This document shows positions 26,927 through 37,000 of a DNA stretch of 64,000 bases, piece by piece. Both the position numbers and the translations under genes were made by a program. A model generated the notes under the pieces. The model was not told the origin of the DNA, searched no databases, and saw only the letters and a program-made list of their open reading frames with translations. Numbering within the stretch: the stretch's first letter is position 1; each line of letters starts with the position of its first letter. This DNA is from Microbacterium hydrocarbonoxydans (GTDB taxonomy: Bacteria > Actinomycetota > Actinomycetes > Actinomycetales > Microbacteriaceae). The stretch covers positions 62,001 through 126,000 of the forward strand of contig NZ_JYJB01000003.1 of NCBI RefSeq assembly GCF_000956475.1. The letters run 5' to 3'.

Positions 26927-28263
26927 GATCGTTCCTTCGGGGTGTCGGGGGTGGGGGATCGGAAGAGCCCGTGGGGGTCGTACGCGGCTTCGGCTTCGGC
27001 GATGCGGTCGGCGTTCTGCGCGTGATAGGCGGTGGCGGGATCGGCGAGGGCGGCGTCGGGGAAATTCGGATAGACCCGCCCTGAGCCCTCGGCATGCGCG
27101 ATGCTCCAGGAATCATCGATCCAGTCGTCGCCCGTGTCGCCGACATGCTCGAGCAGGAAGCGCTGGCCGCGGTGGGCGAAGGCGGTGGCCTCTGGCGGCG
27201 TGCGGTCGTATGCTCCGCCCATCGCGGTGAACGTGAGGCGCCGTGACGTCTGCGAGGGGTGAGCGAGCGCGTCGAGCAGGTCGACGATCGGCCCGTGGCT
27301 CATCCTCGTCGCGAAGAACTCGGAGCGGATGCGCACGGCCGATCCGTCGTCGGCATCCCGCTCAGCCAGGCTCTGCTTCAGCCGGTGGAATCGTGCCGGC
27401 GCGGCGAGGGGCAACTCGCGCACGTCTGCGCAGCCCGCGGTCGCGAGCAGCGTGCGCAGGTGCTCGAAGGTGTCGGATGCCGGCAGCAGCGAAGCTCCGA
27501 ACAGGCGCGCGGTGACGCCGGCCGGGCTCGACTCGACGGTGAGATCGACCGTGAGACCGGGCGGAGCATCCGGGGCCCGATCCTGCCATGCCGCGACGAG
27601 AGCCGGCAGATCCGCCTCGGGGAGCTCGAAGTCGATCGGAATCGCCTCCGGTTCGGCGAGCGTCGAGAAGACGAGAGATGCGACGACGCCGAAGCGCCCG
27701 CCGCCCGCACCGCGCAGAGCCCAGAACAGCTCGGGCTCGTGCGTCTCGTCGCACTGCACGACGCGTCCGCCAGGCAGCACGACGACGGCGCTCACCAGGC
27801 TGTCGCAGGTGAGCCCGTGTGCGCGCCCCAGCAGACCGATCCCGCCGCCGAGAGTGAGACCCGCGATTCCGACAGTGCGCCCGCAGCCTGCAGGAAGAGT
27901 TCGCCCGTGGGCCTGCAGGGCCGAGTACACCCCGCCCAGGCGCGCACCCGCTCCGATCGCAGCGGTGCCGTCATGCGCCACCTCGATGCCGGCGAGCCCG
28001 GACACGTCGAGCACGACCCCATCGGTCGATGAGCTGCCGATGAAGCAGTGCCCGCCGCCGCGAGGTGCCAGATGGGCGCCGACCTCGGCCGCTGCGCGCA
28101 CGCTGCGCACGACGTCATCGACCGAGCGGCAGCGGATCACCGCGAGCGGGTGCACGTCGCGGTGCGGCGCGCCGGCGGGGCGGCGGGCGTCGTCGTAGCC
28201 CACGTCGCCCTCCATGAGGAGCTCGCCGTCGAGGGTCTCGCGCAGCCTGGTCATCTCGCGCAT
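26923..28263 (-). CDS. FAD-linked oxidoreductase, berberine-bridge type
   Basis: A 446-residue secreted-type-fold but signal-less flavoprotein. The PCMH FAD domain has His72 in PRGGGHCF and Cys127 in LPAGCGRTVGIAGLTLGGG, the two residues that covalently attach FAD in bicovalent oxidases. A BBE C-terminal segment (NFPDAALADPATAYHAQNADRI) follows. Relatives oxidise sugars, alkaloids or polyketide glycosides. A TAGAGT hexamer six bases before the ATG (minus strand, 28275-28270) suggests its own leaderless promoter despite the AraC gene just upstream. Confidence 0.88.
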   Translation of the reverse strand: MREMTRLRETLDGELLMEGDVGYDDARRPAGAPHRDVHPLAVIRCRSVDDVVRSVRAAAEVGAHLAPRGGGHCFIGSSSTDGVVLDVSGLAGIEVAHDGTAAIGAGARLGGVYSALQAHGRTLPAGCGRTVGIAGLTLGGGIGLLGRAHGLTCDSLVSAVVVLPGGRVVQCDETHEPELFWALRGAGGGRFGVVASLVFSTLAEPEAIPIDFELPEADLPALVAAWQDRAPDAPPGLTVDLTVESSPAGVTARLFGASLLPASDTFEHLRTLLATAGCADVRELPLAAPARFHRLKQSLAERDADDGSAVRIRSEFFATRMSHGPIVDLLDALAHPSQTSRRLTFTAMGGAYDRTPPEATAFAHRGQRFLLEHVGDTGDDWIDDSWSIAHAEGSGRVYPNFPDAALADPATAYHAQNADRIAEAEAAYDPHGLFRSPTPDTPKERS

Positions 28264-28316
28264 GGCTCGACTCTATGAAGCGCGTGCCCGTGCTCGATTG
28301 AATGAATCGTGCATCC

Positions 28317-29165
28317 TCACCCTGCTGGCAGCGGCATCGGCCGGGCCGCGAGGAAAGGCGCGTACGACGCGAGGTGGTCGTGTCCGCACGCACAGCGATC
28401 GACGCCTCCGAGCAGCTGCAGCGGTGTCACGCCGGTCAGTCGCACGCATTCCCGGTTCAGATGCGCCTGATCGGAGTACCCGACATCGGCGGCGAGTCCT
28501 GCCACTCCGTCGGCATCCCTCCGCCCGGTCGCACCGGCACCGGCCTGGGCGAGGGCGAGGAACCCCTGGAAGCGCAGAGCCCGCTGCAGCACTTTCGGGC
28601 TCAGACCGGTCGCGCTCAGGCAGCGCCGGCGCAGCTGGCTCGCCGAGAGCGCCAGGGCATCAGCCGCATCGCCGACCTGAGAAGGACGCCACGGCATCAG
28701 GATGCGCGCGGCCTCGCGCACCAGCACATCCAGGTGCGCGGCCCGACGGTACTCCTGCAGAAGACGACGTTGCAGCAGTGCGAGTCCGACCGAGGCGCTC
28801 GCTGCGAGCGCGAGCGCCTCAGCCAGCCTCTCGGCGTCGGCTCCCCAGAGGTCCTGCAAAAGAACCCGCTGGTCGACCAGGTCATCGAGGAAGGCCGGGA
28901 GGGGCGGGGCTCCGCCGGGGAAGAAGCGCACGCCGAGCACGGTCGTCCGGGCGGGGATCACTTCGACCAGCGGCCCGGTCAGCGGACCCAGAAGGTGCGG
29001 GCGTCCACCGACAGGGAAATGCAGCTCGACGCCTCCCGTCGGCAGGTGCCGCTGTACGTATGGTTCGTCACCCACCTGCTGGATCCACACCGTGCGGGCG
29101 ACTCCGCGCAGCTGCGCGATCGGCAGGCGCTCGGTGTACGAGGCGGGCGCGGCTATGCCGGACAT
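28317..29165 (-). CDS. AraC family transcriptional regulator
   Basis: A 282-residue regulator. The N-terminal half resembles the DUF6597/AraC-like ligand domain (HLPTGGVELHFPVGG). The two helix-turn-helix motifs are at ~175-265 (LSASQLRRRCLSATGLSPKV; LAADVGYSDQAHLNRECVRL). Near the C-terminus CACGHDH clusters Cys and His residues and could bind a metal. It lies 53 bp upstream of the oxidoreductase operon on the same strand and may control it. Confidence 0.88.
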   Translation of the reverse strand: MSGIAAPASYTERLPIAQLRGVARTVWIQQVGDEPYVQRHLPTGGVELHFPVGGRPHLLGPLTGPLVEVIPARTTVLGVRFFPGGAPPLPAFLDDLVDQRVLLQDLWGADAERLAEALALAASASVGLALLQRRLLQEYRRAAHLDVLVREAARILMPWRPSQVGDAADALALSASQLRRRCLSATGLSPKVLQRALRFQGFLALAQAGAGATGRRDADGVAGLAADVGYSDQAHLNRECVRLTGVTPLQLLGGVDRCACGHDHLASYAPFLAARPMPLPAG

Positions 29166-29174
29166 CTCGGTCCG

Positions 29175-29585
29175 TCAGCGAACCGCGGGGAAGGCGCGGC
29201 GCATGCTGCGCTTCCAGAGCAGGACGGCGATGACGATCACGGGCAGAGCGAGCAGGCCCTGCTCGACCTTCATCCACGGCGGATATCCCGAATCGGGGGC
29301 GACGATCAGCAAGATCACTCCGATCGGGGCGATCGTGGCGATGAGCCGCATGCGGGTGTAGGCCCTGCGGCTGCCCCGGGACGCCGCAGCCGTGACCGCG
29401 ATGAAGGCGAAGCAGGCGATCGTCACGGCGACGCCGCGCAGCCACATCACCCAGTTCACCTCGGCAGGACTCGTGATCGAAAGAACGACGGTGACGATGA
29501 GCCCCGCGAGAGAGATGGATCCGGCCGCGGCCCACAGCGCGCGTACGCGACGCAGATCGCGCTCTGTGTCGAGTGCGGTCGTCAT
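29175..29585 (-). CDS. Small four-helix membrane protein
   Basis: A 136-residue integral membrane protein with hydrophobic segments at about 16-38, 46-68, 82-98 and 108-124. No family motif recognised. Its ATG overlaps the stop of the upstream TetR gene by 4 bp, so it is the likely regulated partner, possibly an efflux or envelope-stress component. Confidence 0.75.
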   Translation of the reverse strand: MTTALDTERDLRRVRALWAAAGSISLAGLIVTVVLSITSPAEVNWVMWLRGVAVTIACFAFIAVTAAASRGSRRAYTRMRLIATIAPIGVILLIVAPDSGYPPWMKVEQGLLALPVIVIAVLLWKRSMRRAFPAVR

Positions 29586-30181
29586 GAGCGGCCTTCTTCG
29601 GCACGGTGCGCAGCGCGGTCGTAGATGGCGACGATCTCGTCGATCTCCTCCGTGGCATCGGCCGGTTCGAGCGTGCGGCGGTACGCGAACTCGTCGATTG
29701 TGGCGCGGATGCTGCGCGCCATCACCTCGGGCTCGAACTCGCCGAACTCGCCCGCATGCTGTCCTTGCGAGAGCAGGATCGACAGCAGCATCACCGAGAC
29801 GTCATCGCCGTCGCGCGGACGGCCACTGCCGCGGACGATCTCGGTCACGGCGATGGCCGACGCGGGGTTCGCGGCCAGGTAGTCGAGGTTCGAGCGGATG
29901 TAGGCCGCGAGCTTGCCGCGGAAGTCGGACGCGGCGTCCATCGCGGGACGCATCACCTCACCGGCATCCGACACCACCTGCATGACGACGGCTTCCATGA
30001 GCCGTTCCTTGCTGTCGAAATGGTAGGAGATGAGCCGGGTGCTGCTGAGCTCGCCGACGTCGCGGATGCGCGAGAACGTCAGCGACGCGTAGCCGCTCTC
30101 GGCGAGCGCCTGGATCGTCGCGGAGATGATCTGCCGTCGTCGGCGTTCGGTCGGGGCATAGGTGCGTGTCTCCGGTGTCAT
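29582..30181 (-). CDS. TetR family transcriptional regulator
   Basis: A 199-residue repressor. The N-terminal helix-turn-helix spans ~12-58 (IISATIQALAESGYASLTFS, then TRLISYHFDSKERLMEAV). I chose ATG 30181; an upstream TTG would put the start inside the palindromic operator. The C-terminal ligand domain is unassigned. Together with the membrane gene it forms a two-gene autoregulated unit. Confidence 0.88.
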   Translation of the reverse strand: MTPETRTYAPTERRRRQIISATIQALAESGYASLTFSRIRDVGELSSTRLISYHFDSKERLMEAVVMQVVSDAGEVMRPAMDAASDFRGKLAAYIRSNLDYLAANPASAIAVTEIVRGSGRPRDGDDVSVMLLSILLSQGQHAGEFGEFEPEVMARSIRATIDEFAYRRTLEPADATEEIDEIVAIYDRAAHRAEEGRS

Positions 30182-30191
30182 ACCGGAGATA

Positions 30192-30207
30192 TTACTCAAG
30201 TGAGTAA
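30192..30207. promoter_or_regulatory. Palindromic operator of the TetR gene
   Basis: TTACTCA (30192-30198) and TGAGTAA (30201-30207) form a perfect inverted repeat with a 2-base spacer, 11 bases upstream of the TetR start. This is a typical autorepressor site. It is strikingly AT-rich for this genome. Confidence 0.75.
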
Positions 30208-30226
30208 AATTGTCAATGCGGGAGGA

Positions 30227-31534
30227 TCAGACCAGGTCCCGCCAGTCGACCTCATCCTCGTCGTCGTCTGCGATCGGCGTCACGCCGGTGATCACCGGTA
30301 GGCTCATCGTCTCGGTGGGCGGCCCCATGATGGTCGCCTCGTCGCGCCGGTGTCGCAGCACCTCGTTGATGTAGCTCGTCAGGACTTCGGCCAGAGGCAC
30401 CGAACGGCCCTGATTCTGCGACAGATACCAGCGGTGCTCGAGCACCTGATGGAAGACCTCTGCAGGTTCGAGCTTGGCGCGCAGGTCGTAGGGGATCGCG
30501 CGGACCACGGGCTCGAACACGCGCGTGAGCCACTCGTGGGCGTACATCTCCTCGTCGGCCCACTGCTTGGTCGAGCGCGCGCGGAACTCGTCGAGGTCGT
30601 TCAGCAGGCGGCGCGCCTGGTTCTCCTCGACGTCGAGTCCGGTGAGCCGGATCAGGCGCCGCTGGTGGTGCCCGGCATCCACCACCTTCGGCTGGATCTC
30701 GACGACCGTGCCGTCGGAGGTGGTCGACATCGACATCTCGTCGATGTCGAAGCCGAGGGCGTTGAGGCGCTCGACGCGCTCGGTGATGCGCCAGGTCTCG
30801 GCGGCAGAGAAGGACTCCTGCGCCGTGAGCTCGGCCCACAGGGAGCGGTACGAGGACACGATGCCGTCGGCGATCGCGATCGCGTCGACACCGCGCTCGA
30901 GCCGGCCGCCCGCGGCGAGGTCCATGACCTCTCCGGCGATGTTCGTGCGGGCGAGGTCGAGATCGTAGGCGCGCTGCCCGTCGGTCAGACCCTCCTCGTG
31001 CAGCTCGCCGGTCTCGGCGTCGACGAGGTAGGCCGCGAACGCGCCCGCGTCACGGCGGAAGAGCGTGTTCGAGAGGGACACGTCGCCCCAGTAGAAGCCG
31101 ACGTTGTGCAGACGCACGAGCAGCAGCGCGAGCGCGTCGACCAGGCGTGTCGCGGTGTCGGGGCGGAGGACACGCGTGAACAGGGCGCGATAGGGCATCG
31201 AGAAGCGCAGGTGCGAGGTGACGAGTGCGGCGGGGAGCGGGTCTCCCGCGGCATCCGTCCGTCCTGCGATCACGGCGACTCGATCGACGCAGGGGACCGC
31301 GAGGCGTGCCAGGTTTCCGAGCATGTCGTATTCGCGCTGCGCCATCTCGTCGGTGGTCTCCTTCACCGCGACGACGCGGCCGGAGAGGTCTGCGAAGCGC
31401 ACGAGATGCCGGGAGAGCCCCTTCGGGAGCGACACGATCTGCTCCGACGGCCACTTCGCGAGGGTCGTCGACCAGGGCAGGGCGAGCAGGCCCGGGTCCA
31501 CGGTGCTGGCGGTGATGCGAAGTGCGTCCTGCAT
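30227..31534 (-). CDS. DUF4032 protein with kinase-like active-site motifs
   Basis: A 435-residue actinobacterial protein. The N-terminal half looks like a distant protein/LPS-kinase fold: Lys58 in VVAVKE could be the ATP lysine, WGDVSLSN (149-156) resembles the HGDxxxxN catalytic loop, and Asp172 in LVDAETGE resembles DFG. The C-terminal ~200 residues are the DUF4032 part (DEEMYAHEWLTRVFEPV). Substrate unknown. It follows msiK on the same strand, across a terminator-like hairpin. Confidence 0.8.
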   Translation of the reverse strand: MQDALRITASTVDPGLLALPWSTTLAKWPSEQIVSLPKGLSRHLVRFADLSGRVVAVKETTDEMAQREYDMLGNLARLAVPCVDRVAVIAGRTDAAGDPLPAALVTSHLRFSMPYRALFTRVLRPDTATRLVDALALLLVRLHNVGFYWGDVSLSNTLFRRDAGAFAAYLVDAETGELHEEGLTDGQRAYDLDLARTNIAGEVMDLAAGGRLERGVDAIAIADGIVSSYRSLWAELTAQESFSAAETWRITERVERLNALGFDIDEMSMSTTSDGTVVEIQPKVVDAGHHQRRLIRLTGLDVEENQARRLLNDLDEFRARSTKQWADEEMYAHEWLTRVFEPVVRAIPYDLRAKLEPAEVFHQVLEHRWYLSQNQGRSVPLAEVLTSYINEVLRHRRDEATIMGPPTETMSLPVITGVTPIADDDEDEVDWRDLV

Positions 31535-31570
31535 GGTTCTCCTGAAGGGACGGATGCCGGGGGAAACGAC

Positions 31571-31606
31571 GCGGCGCGGAACGACCAGAAGGTCGCCCCG
31601 CGCCGC
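31571..31606 (-). terminator. Hairpin between msiK and the DUF4032 gene
   Basis: A 9-bp stem (31571-31579 with 31598-31606), a symmetric 2-base internal loop, then a 5-bp stem (31582-31586 with 31591-31595) closed by AGAA. On the minus strand GTTTCCC follows a few bases on. It probably terminates msiK. Confidence 0.75.
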
Positions 31607-31619
31607 GATGCTGCAGAAC

Positions 31620-32726
<1,107 letters not shown>

Positions 32727-32778
32727 TGCGTTTCTCCTTCACCGGCAGGTACGTGCCGGACGATCCGTAGTGATAGAG

Positions 32779-32883
32779 CGGCGGGTGAGCACCCGCCGTG
32801 ACCCATCATTGGGTCGGGTTCAGTATGGCAGAGCCGACACGGATCGGTAAATGCTCGCACCTGGGTATTTCTCAGACTGTCTG
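32779..32883. promoter_or_regulatory. Hairpins and palindromes in the msiK / DsbA-like divergent region
   Basis: Within this 248-bp intergenic region, CGGCGGGTG (32779-32787) pairs with CACCCGCCG (32790-32798). GACCCA (32800-32805) pairs with TGGGTC (32810-32815). CAGAC-T-GTCTG (32873-32883) is an 11-bp palindrome just before TTAGCAT. The first two could be msiK operator or leader structure; the third could be an operator for the gene at 32975. No regulator is assigned. Confidence 0.45.
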
Positions 32884-32974
32884 GTTAGCATCGATTCCGG
32901 CCGCGCTTCGCGGCGTTCGCCGCGTCGAGCGGCGTCCGGGGCCACCCTGCCCCCGTGAGACGGCAAGAGGAACG

Positions 32975-33925
32975 ATGTCGAGCGACGAGACGCCGAACGT
33001 CCCCACACCTCGCAATTCGCGCGAGGCCGTGCGGGAGAAGGCACAGCAGGTGCACGCCCAGCAGTCGAGGGCGCGTCTGATGCGACGGATCATCATCGGC
33101 GCGGTCGCGATCGTGGCCGTCGGTGCGATCGGCACCGCCGTCACGCTCGCGGTCTCGGCGCAGGTGACCAAGCCGCAGCTCACGCCCTCCGGCATGGACG
33201 GAGACGGCATCCTCATCACCGGGGTCTCGGCCTCCGCATCGTCCGACGAGGTCCCCGCCACGCCGAGCGCCGAGCCCACCGGCGCCTCCACAGAGCCCAC
33301 TCCCACTCCCGAGCCCACCGCGGCCGGCGACGCGGTCGACATCCACATCTACGTGGACTATCTGTCGCCGGATGCCGGGACCTTCGAGCGCGCGAACGCC
33401 CGCCAGCTGGCGAACTGGATCACCGAGGGTGCGGCGACTGTCACGTACCACCCCGTCGCGCTCTTGACCGCGAGCTCGAACGGCACCAAGTACTCGCTGC
33501 GCGCCGCCGCGGCCGCCGCGTGCGTCGCCACGCATTCACCCGAGCAGTTCTACGCCTTCAACCACGACCTGCTCGACGACCAGCCCGAGATCAACAGCGA
33601 CGGACGCAGCGACGTCGACCTGGCGAACTCGGCCACGGCGGTCGGCGTGAGCAACGCCAAGGACGTGAAGTCGTGCATCGAGAACAAGGACTACATCGCC
33701 TGGGCCAAGGAAGCCACCAACCGCGCACTCGCAGGACCTCTGGTCGGATCGGATGACCTCGTCCTCACCTCCGCGCCGATGGTCGTCGTGAACGGCGAGC
33801 AGTATGTGGGCGCGCTGGACGACGCCACCGAGTTCTCGCAGTTCGTGCTCACGGTCGCCAGCGACACGTACTACGAGGAGACGCCCACCCCGACACCCTC
33901 TCCGACCGAGACTCCGGCGCAGTAG
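32975..33925 (+). CDS. Membrane-anchored DsbA/thioredoxin-fold protein without CXXC
   Basis: A 316-residue protein with a cytoplasmic N-terminus, one transmembrane helix (38-60), a Ser/Thr/Pro linker (65-118) and a DsbA-like domain. The expected DYxCPxC motif is DYLSPDAGTFE, so both redox cysteines are replaced (SPDA, 131-134). TSAPMVVVNGEQYVGAL carries the cis-Pro loop, so the fold is intact. It may act as a chaperone or binding protein rather than an oxidoreductase. ATG 32975 has AAGAGGA upstream. The C-terminus is Thr/Pro-rich. Confidence 0.82.
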   Translation: MSSDETPNVPTPRNSREAVREKAQQVHAQQSRARLMRRIIIGAVAIVAVGAIGTAVTLAVSAQVTKPQLTPSGMDGDGILITGVSASASSDEVPATPSAEPTGASTEPTPTPEPTAAGDAVDIHIYVDYLSPDAGTFERANARQLANWITEGAATVTYHPVALLTASSNGTKYSLRAAAAAACVATHSPEQFYAFNHDLLDDQPEINSDGRSDVDLANSATAVGVSNAKDVKSCIENKDYIAWAKEATNRALAGPLVGSDDLVLTSAPMVVVNGEQYVGALDDATEFSQFVLTVASDTYYEETPTPTPSPTETPAQ

Positions 33926-33966
33926 GTTCGGAGCACCGTGCCGCCATCGCTAAGCTGGTGGCATCC

Positions 33967-34042
33967 GCCGACTTGGCGCAATTGGTAGCGCACCGTACTT
34001 GTAATACGGGGGTTACGGGTTCGAGTCCCGTAGTCGGCTCCA
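33967..34042 (+). tRNA. tRNA-Thr (anticodon UGU)
   Basis: The cloverleaf is complete: acceptor GCCGACT with AGTCGGC, D-arm GCGC/GCGC, anticodon stem CCGTA/TACGG with loop CTTGTAA (anticodon TGT), T-arm ACGGG-TTCGAGT-CCCGT, and an encoded CCA. TAAGCT (33951-33956) is a fitting -10 ten bases upstream. Confidence 0.98.
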
Positions 34043-34107
34043 GGAGCGGATCCGCAACACGGCGTCTCGCGGGAATGCCGCGGGGCATGCACGAGGTTGT
34101 CTCGGGC

Positions 34108-35061
34108 ATGACCCGCATCGGAAACAGTGACCTCGACGTCTTCCCGCTCTCCCTCGGCGGCAACGTGTTCGGCTGGACGGCCGATCGCGACGCCTCCTTC
34201 GCGGTTCTCGACGCCTTCATCGACGGAGGCGGCGACTTCATCGACACCGCCGACTCGTACAGCGCCTGGGTGCCCGGCAACCACGGCGGCGAGAGCGAGA
34301 GGATCATCGGCGAATGGCTCGCCTCGCGCAAGCCCCGGAATGTCGTCGTCGCGACGAAGGTGAGCCAGCACCCCGAGTTCACGGGTCTCTCGGGATCGAA
34401 CGTTCGCCGAGCGGCCGAGGCGTCCCTCACCAGGCTCGGAGTCGATGCGATCGACCTGTACTACGCGCACTTCGACGATGAGACCGTTCCCCTGGAGGAG
34501 ACGGTCCCCGCCTTCGGGCAGCTCGTCGATGACGGTCTGGTGCGCCACATCGCCGTCTCGAACTACAGCGCCGAACGGATCCGCGAGTGGGAGGACATCA
34601 CGACTCGGCTCGGCGTCGCCCGCCCCGTGGCGGTGCAGCCGCACTACAACCTCGTGCATCGCAACGTCGTCGAGGAGACGATCATCCCGGTCGCCGAGGA
34701 ATTCGGCCTCGGCCTCGTTCCGTACTACTCGCTCGCGAGCGGCTTCCTGACCGGCAAGTACCGCTCGACGGATGCCGAGGGCCTCGCCTCTCCTCGCGCC
34801 GCCGGCGCCGCCAAGTACGCGACCGAGGCGGGGCTGCGGATCATCGACGCGCTCGAGGAGATCGGCGCAGCGCACGGAGCGTCGATCGCGTCGACCTCGC
34901 TGGCGTGGCTGCGGGCGCAGCCGACCGTGGTGGCGCCGATCGCGAGCGCCCGCACGGTCGAGCAGGTGCCCGACCTTCTCGCCGGCGCGCGGCTGGAGCT
35001 CACGGCTGAGGAGGTCGAGACCCTGAACCGGGTCTCGGAGTGGTCGCCCGCGCGCAGCTAG
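34108..35061 (+). CDS. Aldo/keto reductase
   Basis: A 317-residue NADPH-dependent reductase with a TIM barrel. The catalytic set is visible: Asp and Tyr in DTADSYSAW, Lys in VVVATKVS, His in YYAHFDDE. The C-terminal APIASARTVEQV is the coenzyme loop. In-frame ATGs exist at 34075, 34087 and 34108; I prefer 34108 because MTRIGNSDLDVFPLSLGGN matches the family start. Its stop shares the bases CTAG (35058-35061) with the convergent response-regulator stop. Confidence 0.9.
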   Translation: MTRIGNSDLDVFPLSLGGNVFGWTADRDASFAVLDAFIDGGGDFIDTADSYSAWVPGNHGGESERIIGEWLASRKPRNVVVATKVSQHPEFTGLSGSNVRRAAEASLTRLGVDAIDLYYAHFDDETVPLEETVPAFGQLVDDGLVRHIAVSNYSAERIREWEDITTRLGVARPVAVQPHYNLVHRNVVEETIIPVAEEFGLGLVPYYSLASGFLTGKYRSTDAEGLASPRAAGAAKYATEAGLRIIDALEEIGAAHGASIASTSLAWLRAQPTVVAPIASARTVEQVPDLLAGARLELTAEEVETLNRVSEWSPARS

Positions 35062-35741
35062 TCTCCGGCGGGCGCATCCTCTCCCAAGCCGAGCCGGTGC
35101 GCGAGGATGACGGCGTGGATGCGGTCGCGGGCCCCGAGCTTGGCGAGCACACGGCTCACATGCGTCTTCACGGTGGACTCGGAGACGAACAGCTCGGCGC
35201 CGATCTCGGCGTTGCTGAGCCCGCGCGCGATCGCGAGGAACACGTCGTGCTCGCGCTCGGTGAGGCTCTCGAGCACGTCGGCTCCGTCGGGTTCGGGCCC
35301 GGGCCCGGGCAGACGCGCGGACACGTGGTCGAGCAGCGTCCGAGTGATCCGCGGTGACAGCGCGGCGTCTCCGCGGTGCACGGCGCGAACCGCGGAGATC
35401 ATCTCGTGGCGTTGCGCGTCCTTGAGCAGGAACCCGCTCGCCCCGGCGCGGATCGCGCCGAAGGCATATTCGTCGAGATCGAAGGTCGTCAGCACGAGAA
35501 CGCGGGTGCCCGGATGATCACGCACGATCGCCTCGGTCGCTGCGATGCCGTCGAGTCCGGGCATCCGGATGTCCATGAGCACGACATCGGGCTGCAGGGC
35601 ACCCGACTGAGCGATCGCCGCGTGACCATCGCTCGCCTCGCCGATCACGACCAGGTCGGGTTCGGCCTCGAGCACCATGCGGAACCCGAGGCGGATGAGC
35701 TCCTGATCGTCGACGAGGAGGATGCGGATCTGCTCTGTCAT
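35058..35741 (-). CDS. NarL/LuxR-family response regulator
   Basis: A 227-residue regulator. The receiver has Asp57 (VVLMDIRMPGLDG) and Lys in GFLLKDAQ; the LuxR helix-turn-helix is at ~160-215 (LTEREHDVFLAIARGLSNAE). ATG 35741 has AGGAGA upstream and overlaps the kinase stop by 4 bp. Last gene of the ABC-exporter operon 38718-35058, and its likely regulator. Confidence 0.93.
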   Translation of the reverse strand: MTEQIRILLVDDQELIRLGFRMVLEAEPDLVVIGEASDGHAAIAQSGALQPDVVLMDIRMPGLDGIAATEAIVRDHPGTRVLVLTTFDLDEYAFGAIRAGASGFLLKDAQRHEMISAVRAVHRGDAALSPRITRTLLDHVSARLPGPGPEPDGADVLESLTEREHDVFLAIARGLSNAEIGAELFVSESTVKTHVSRVLAKLGARDRIHAVILAHRLGLGEDAPAGD

Positions 35742-36991
35742 GGATTCTCCTGTTCCAGGGCCAGGTCTCCGGCCGGAATCGTCGCGCGCAGCCTCCATCG
35801 TGAGCCATCAGCGCGACCGTAGGCGATGCTGCCGTTCACATGAGCGACGCGCTCGGCAAGCCCCCTGAGACCGAAGCCCGACGGGCCGACCGTGGCGCCC
35901 ACGCCGTCGTTGACCACCTCGACGACGACACCGTTCGCTGATCGCTCCAGGCGCACATCGATCGCGGTCGCGGCCGGCGCATGCCTGATCGCGTTCGTCA
36001 CGCCCTCCTGCACGATCCGCGCCACGGCGTGCTCGACACCGGCTGTGAACGTCGCGCCTCCCGTGCTCGAGAACGTGACCGGGAACCCCGCCTGCTGCGC
36101 GGTCATGACGGTGTCGTGCGGCGTCGGGGCCGTCATCGGCGACAGCGGCAACGCGGCTTCGTCCTCGCGAAGGACGCCGAGCATCGACCTCATCTCGCCG
36201 AGTGCGGAACGGGCCGTGGCCGCGGCCGCGGTCGAAGCGTCGCGAGCGCGCGCAGCATCCGACGTCGCCGCTGCCCCCTCCGAGAGCGCGACGATCACCG
36301 TGAGCGAGTGCGAGACGATGTCGTGCATCTCTCTCGCGATCCGTGCGCGCTCCGCCGCGGCGGCGAGCTTCGCCTGCTGATCTCGCTCGACAAGCAGCTG
36401 ACGTGATCGATCGATGAGCGCGGCGAGGTAGCGCTTGCGTCCTCCGACGTTGATGCCGATGAGAGTGCCGATCAAGCCGACCACGAGATTGCCCAGGAGC
36501 CCGTTCGCCGCCATCTGGAGGGTGATCGCGCCGAGGAGCAAGAGGACTCCCGATAGCACGGTCAGCGATGCCAGGCCGATTCCGAGCCCGACCCATGCGG
36601 CACGGTTCGACGCATAGACGGCGAGTGAGTACGCCGCCACGGTCACCATCGGGGTGCCTCCGGGTGCTCCGAGCAAGAGGAAGAACGCCTCGGCCGCGAA
36701 GGCGGCGATGAACGGGACGAGTGGATGCCGTCGGCGGAGCAGAAGAGCGCCGCACGCCGCGACCACAGAGATCGGCACGAGGACCGCGAGCAGGAGCGCG
36801 GTCGGCTCCGGAAGATCGTCGGCTGGACTCCTCACCGGAGCCAGCGAGAGCAGGAGGCAGAACAGGGAGATCAGCACATCCCCGAACAGCGGATGCCGGC
36901 CCCAGAACCTCTGGAACACCCCGGGGGGACGCGGCAGCCGCAGGCCGTCGTCCTCGAGGGACACGGCGCTGCGGCTGCGGGTCTTGCTCAC
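35738..36991 (-). CDS. NarL/DesK-type sensor histidine kinase
   Basis: A 417-residue membrane kinase. Residues ~35-185 hold about five transmembrane helices with hardly any loops, so the signal is probably sensed in the membrane. The HisKA_3 motif REMHDIVSHSLTV puts the phospho-acceptor at His223; the ATP domain includes GFGLRGLAERVAHVNG. It lies downstream of the ABC permease with a 9-bp gap, typical of drug or lipid stress systems. Confidence 0.92.
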   Translation of the reverse strand: MSKTRSRSAVSLEDDGLRLPRPPGVFQRFWGRHPLFGDVLISLFCLLLSLAPVRSPADDLPEPTALLLAVLVPISVVAACGALLLRRRHPLVPFIAAFAAEAFFLLLGAPGGTPMVTVAAYSLAVYASNRAAWVGLGIGLASLTVLSGVLLLLGAITLQMAANGLLGNLVVGLIGTLIGINVGGRKRYLAALIDRSRQLLVERDQQAKLAAAAERARIAREMHDIVSHSLTVIVALSEGAAATSDAARARDASTAAAATARSALGEMRSMLGVLREDEAALPLSPMTAPTPHDTVMTAQQAGFPVTFSSTGGATFTAGVEHAVARIVQEGVTNAIRHAPAATAIDVRLERSANGVVVEVVNDGVGATVGPSGFGLRGLAERVAHVNGSIAYGRADGSRWRLRATIPAGDLALEQENP

Positions 36992-37000
36992 GGAGCGACT

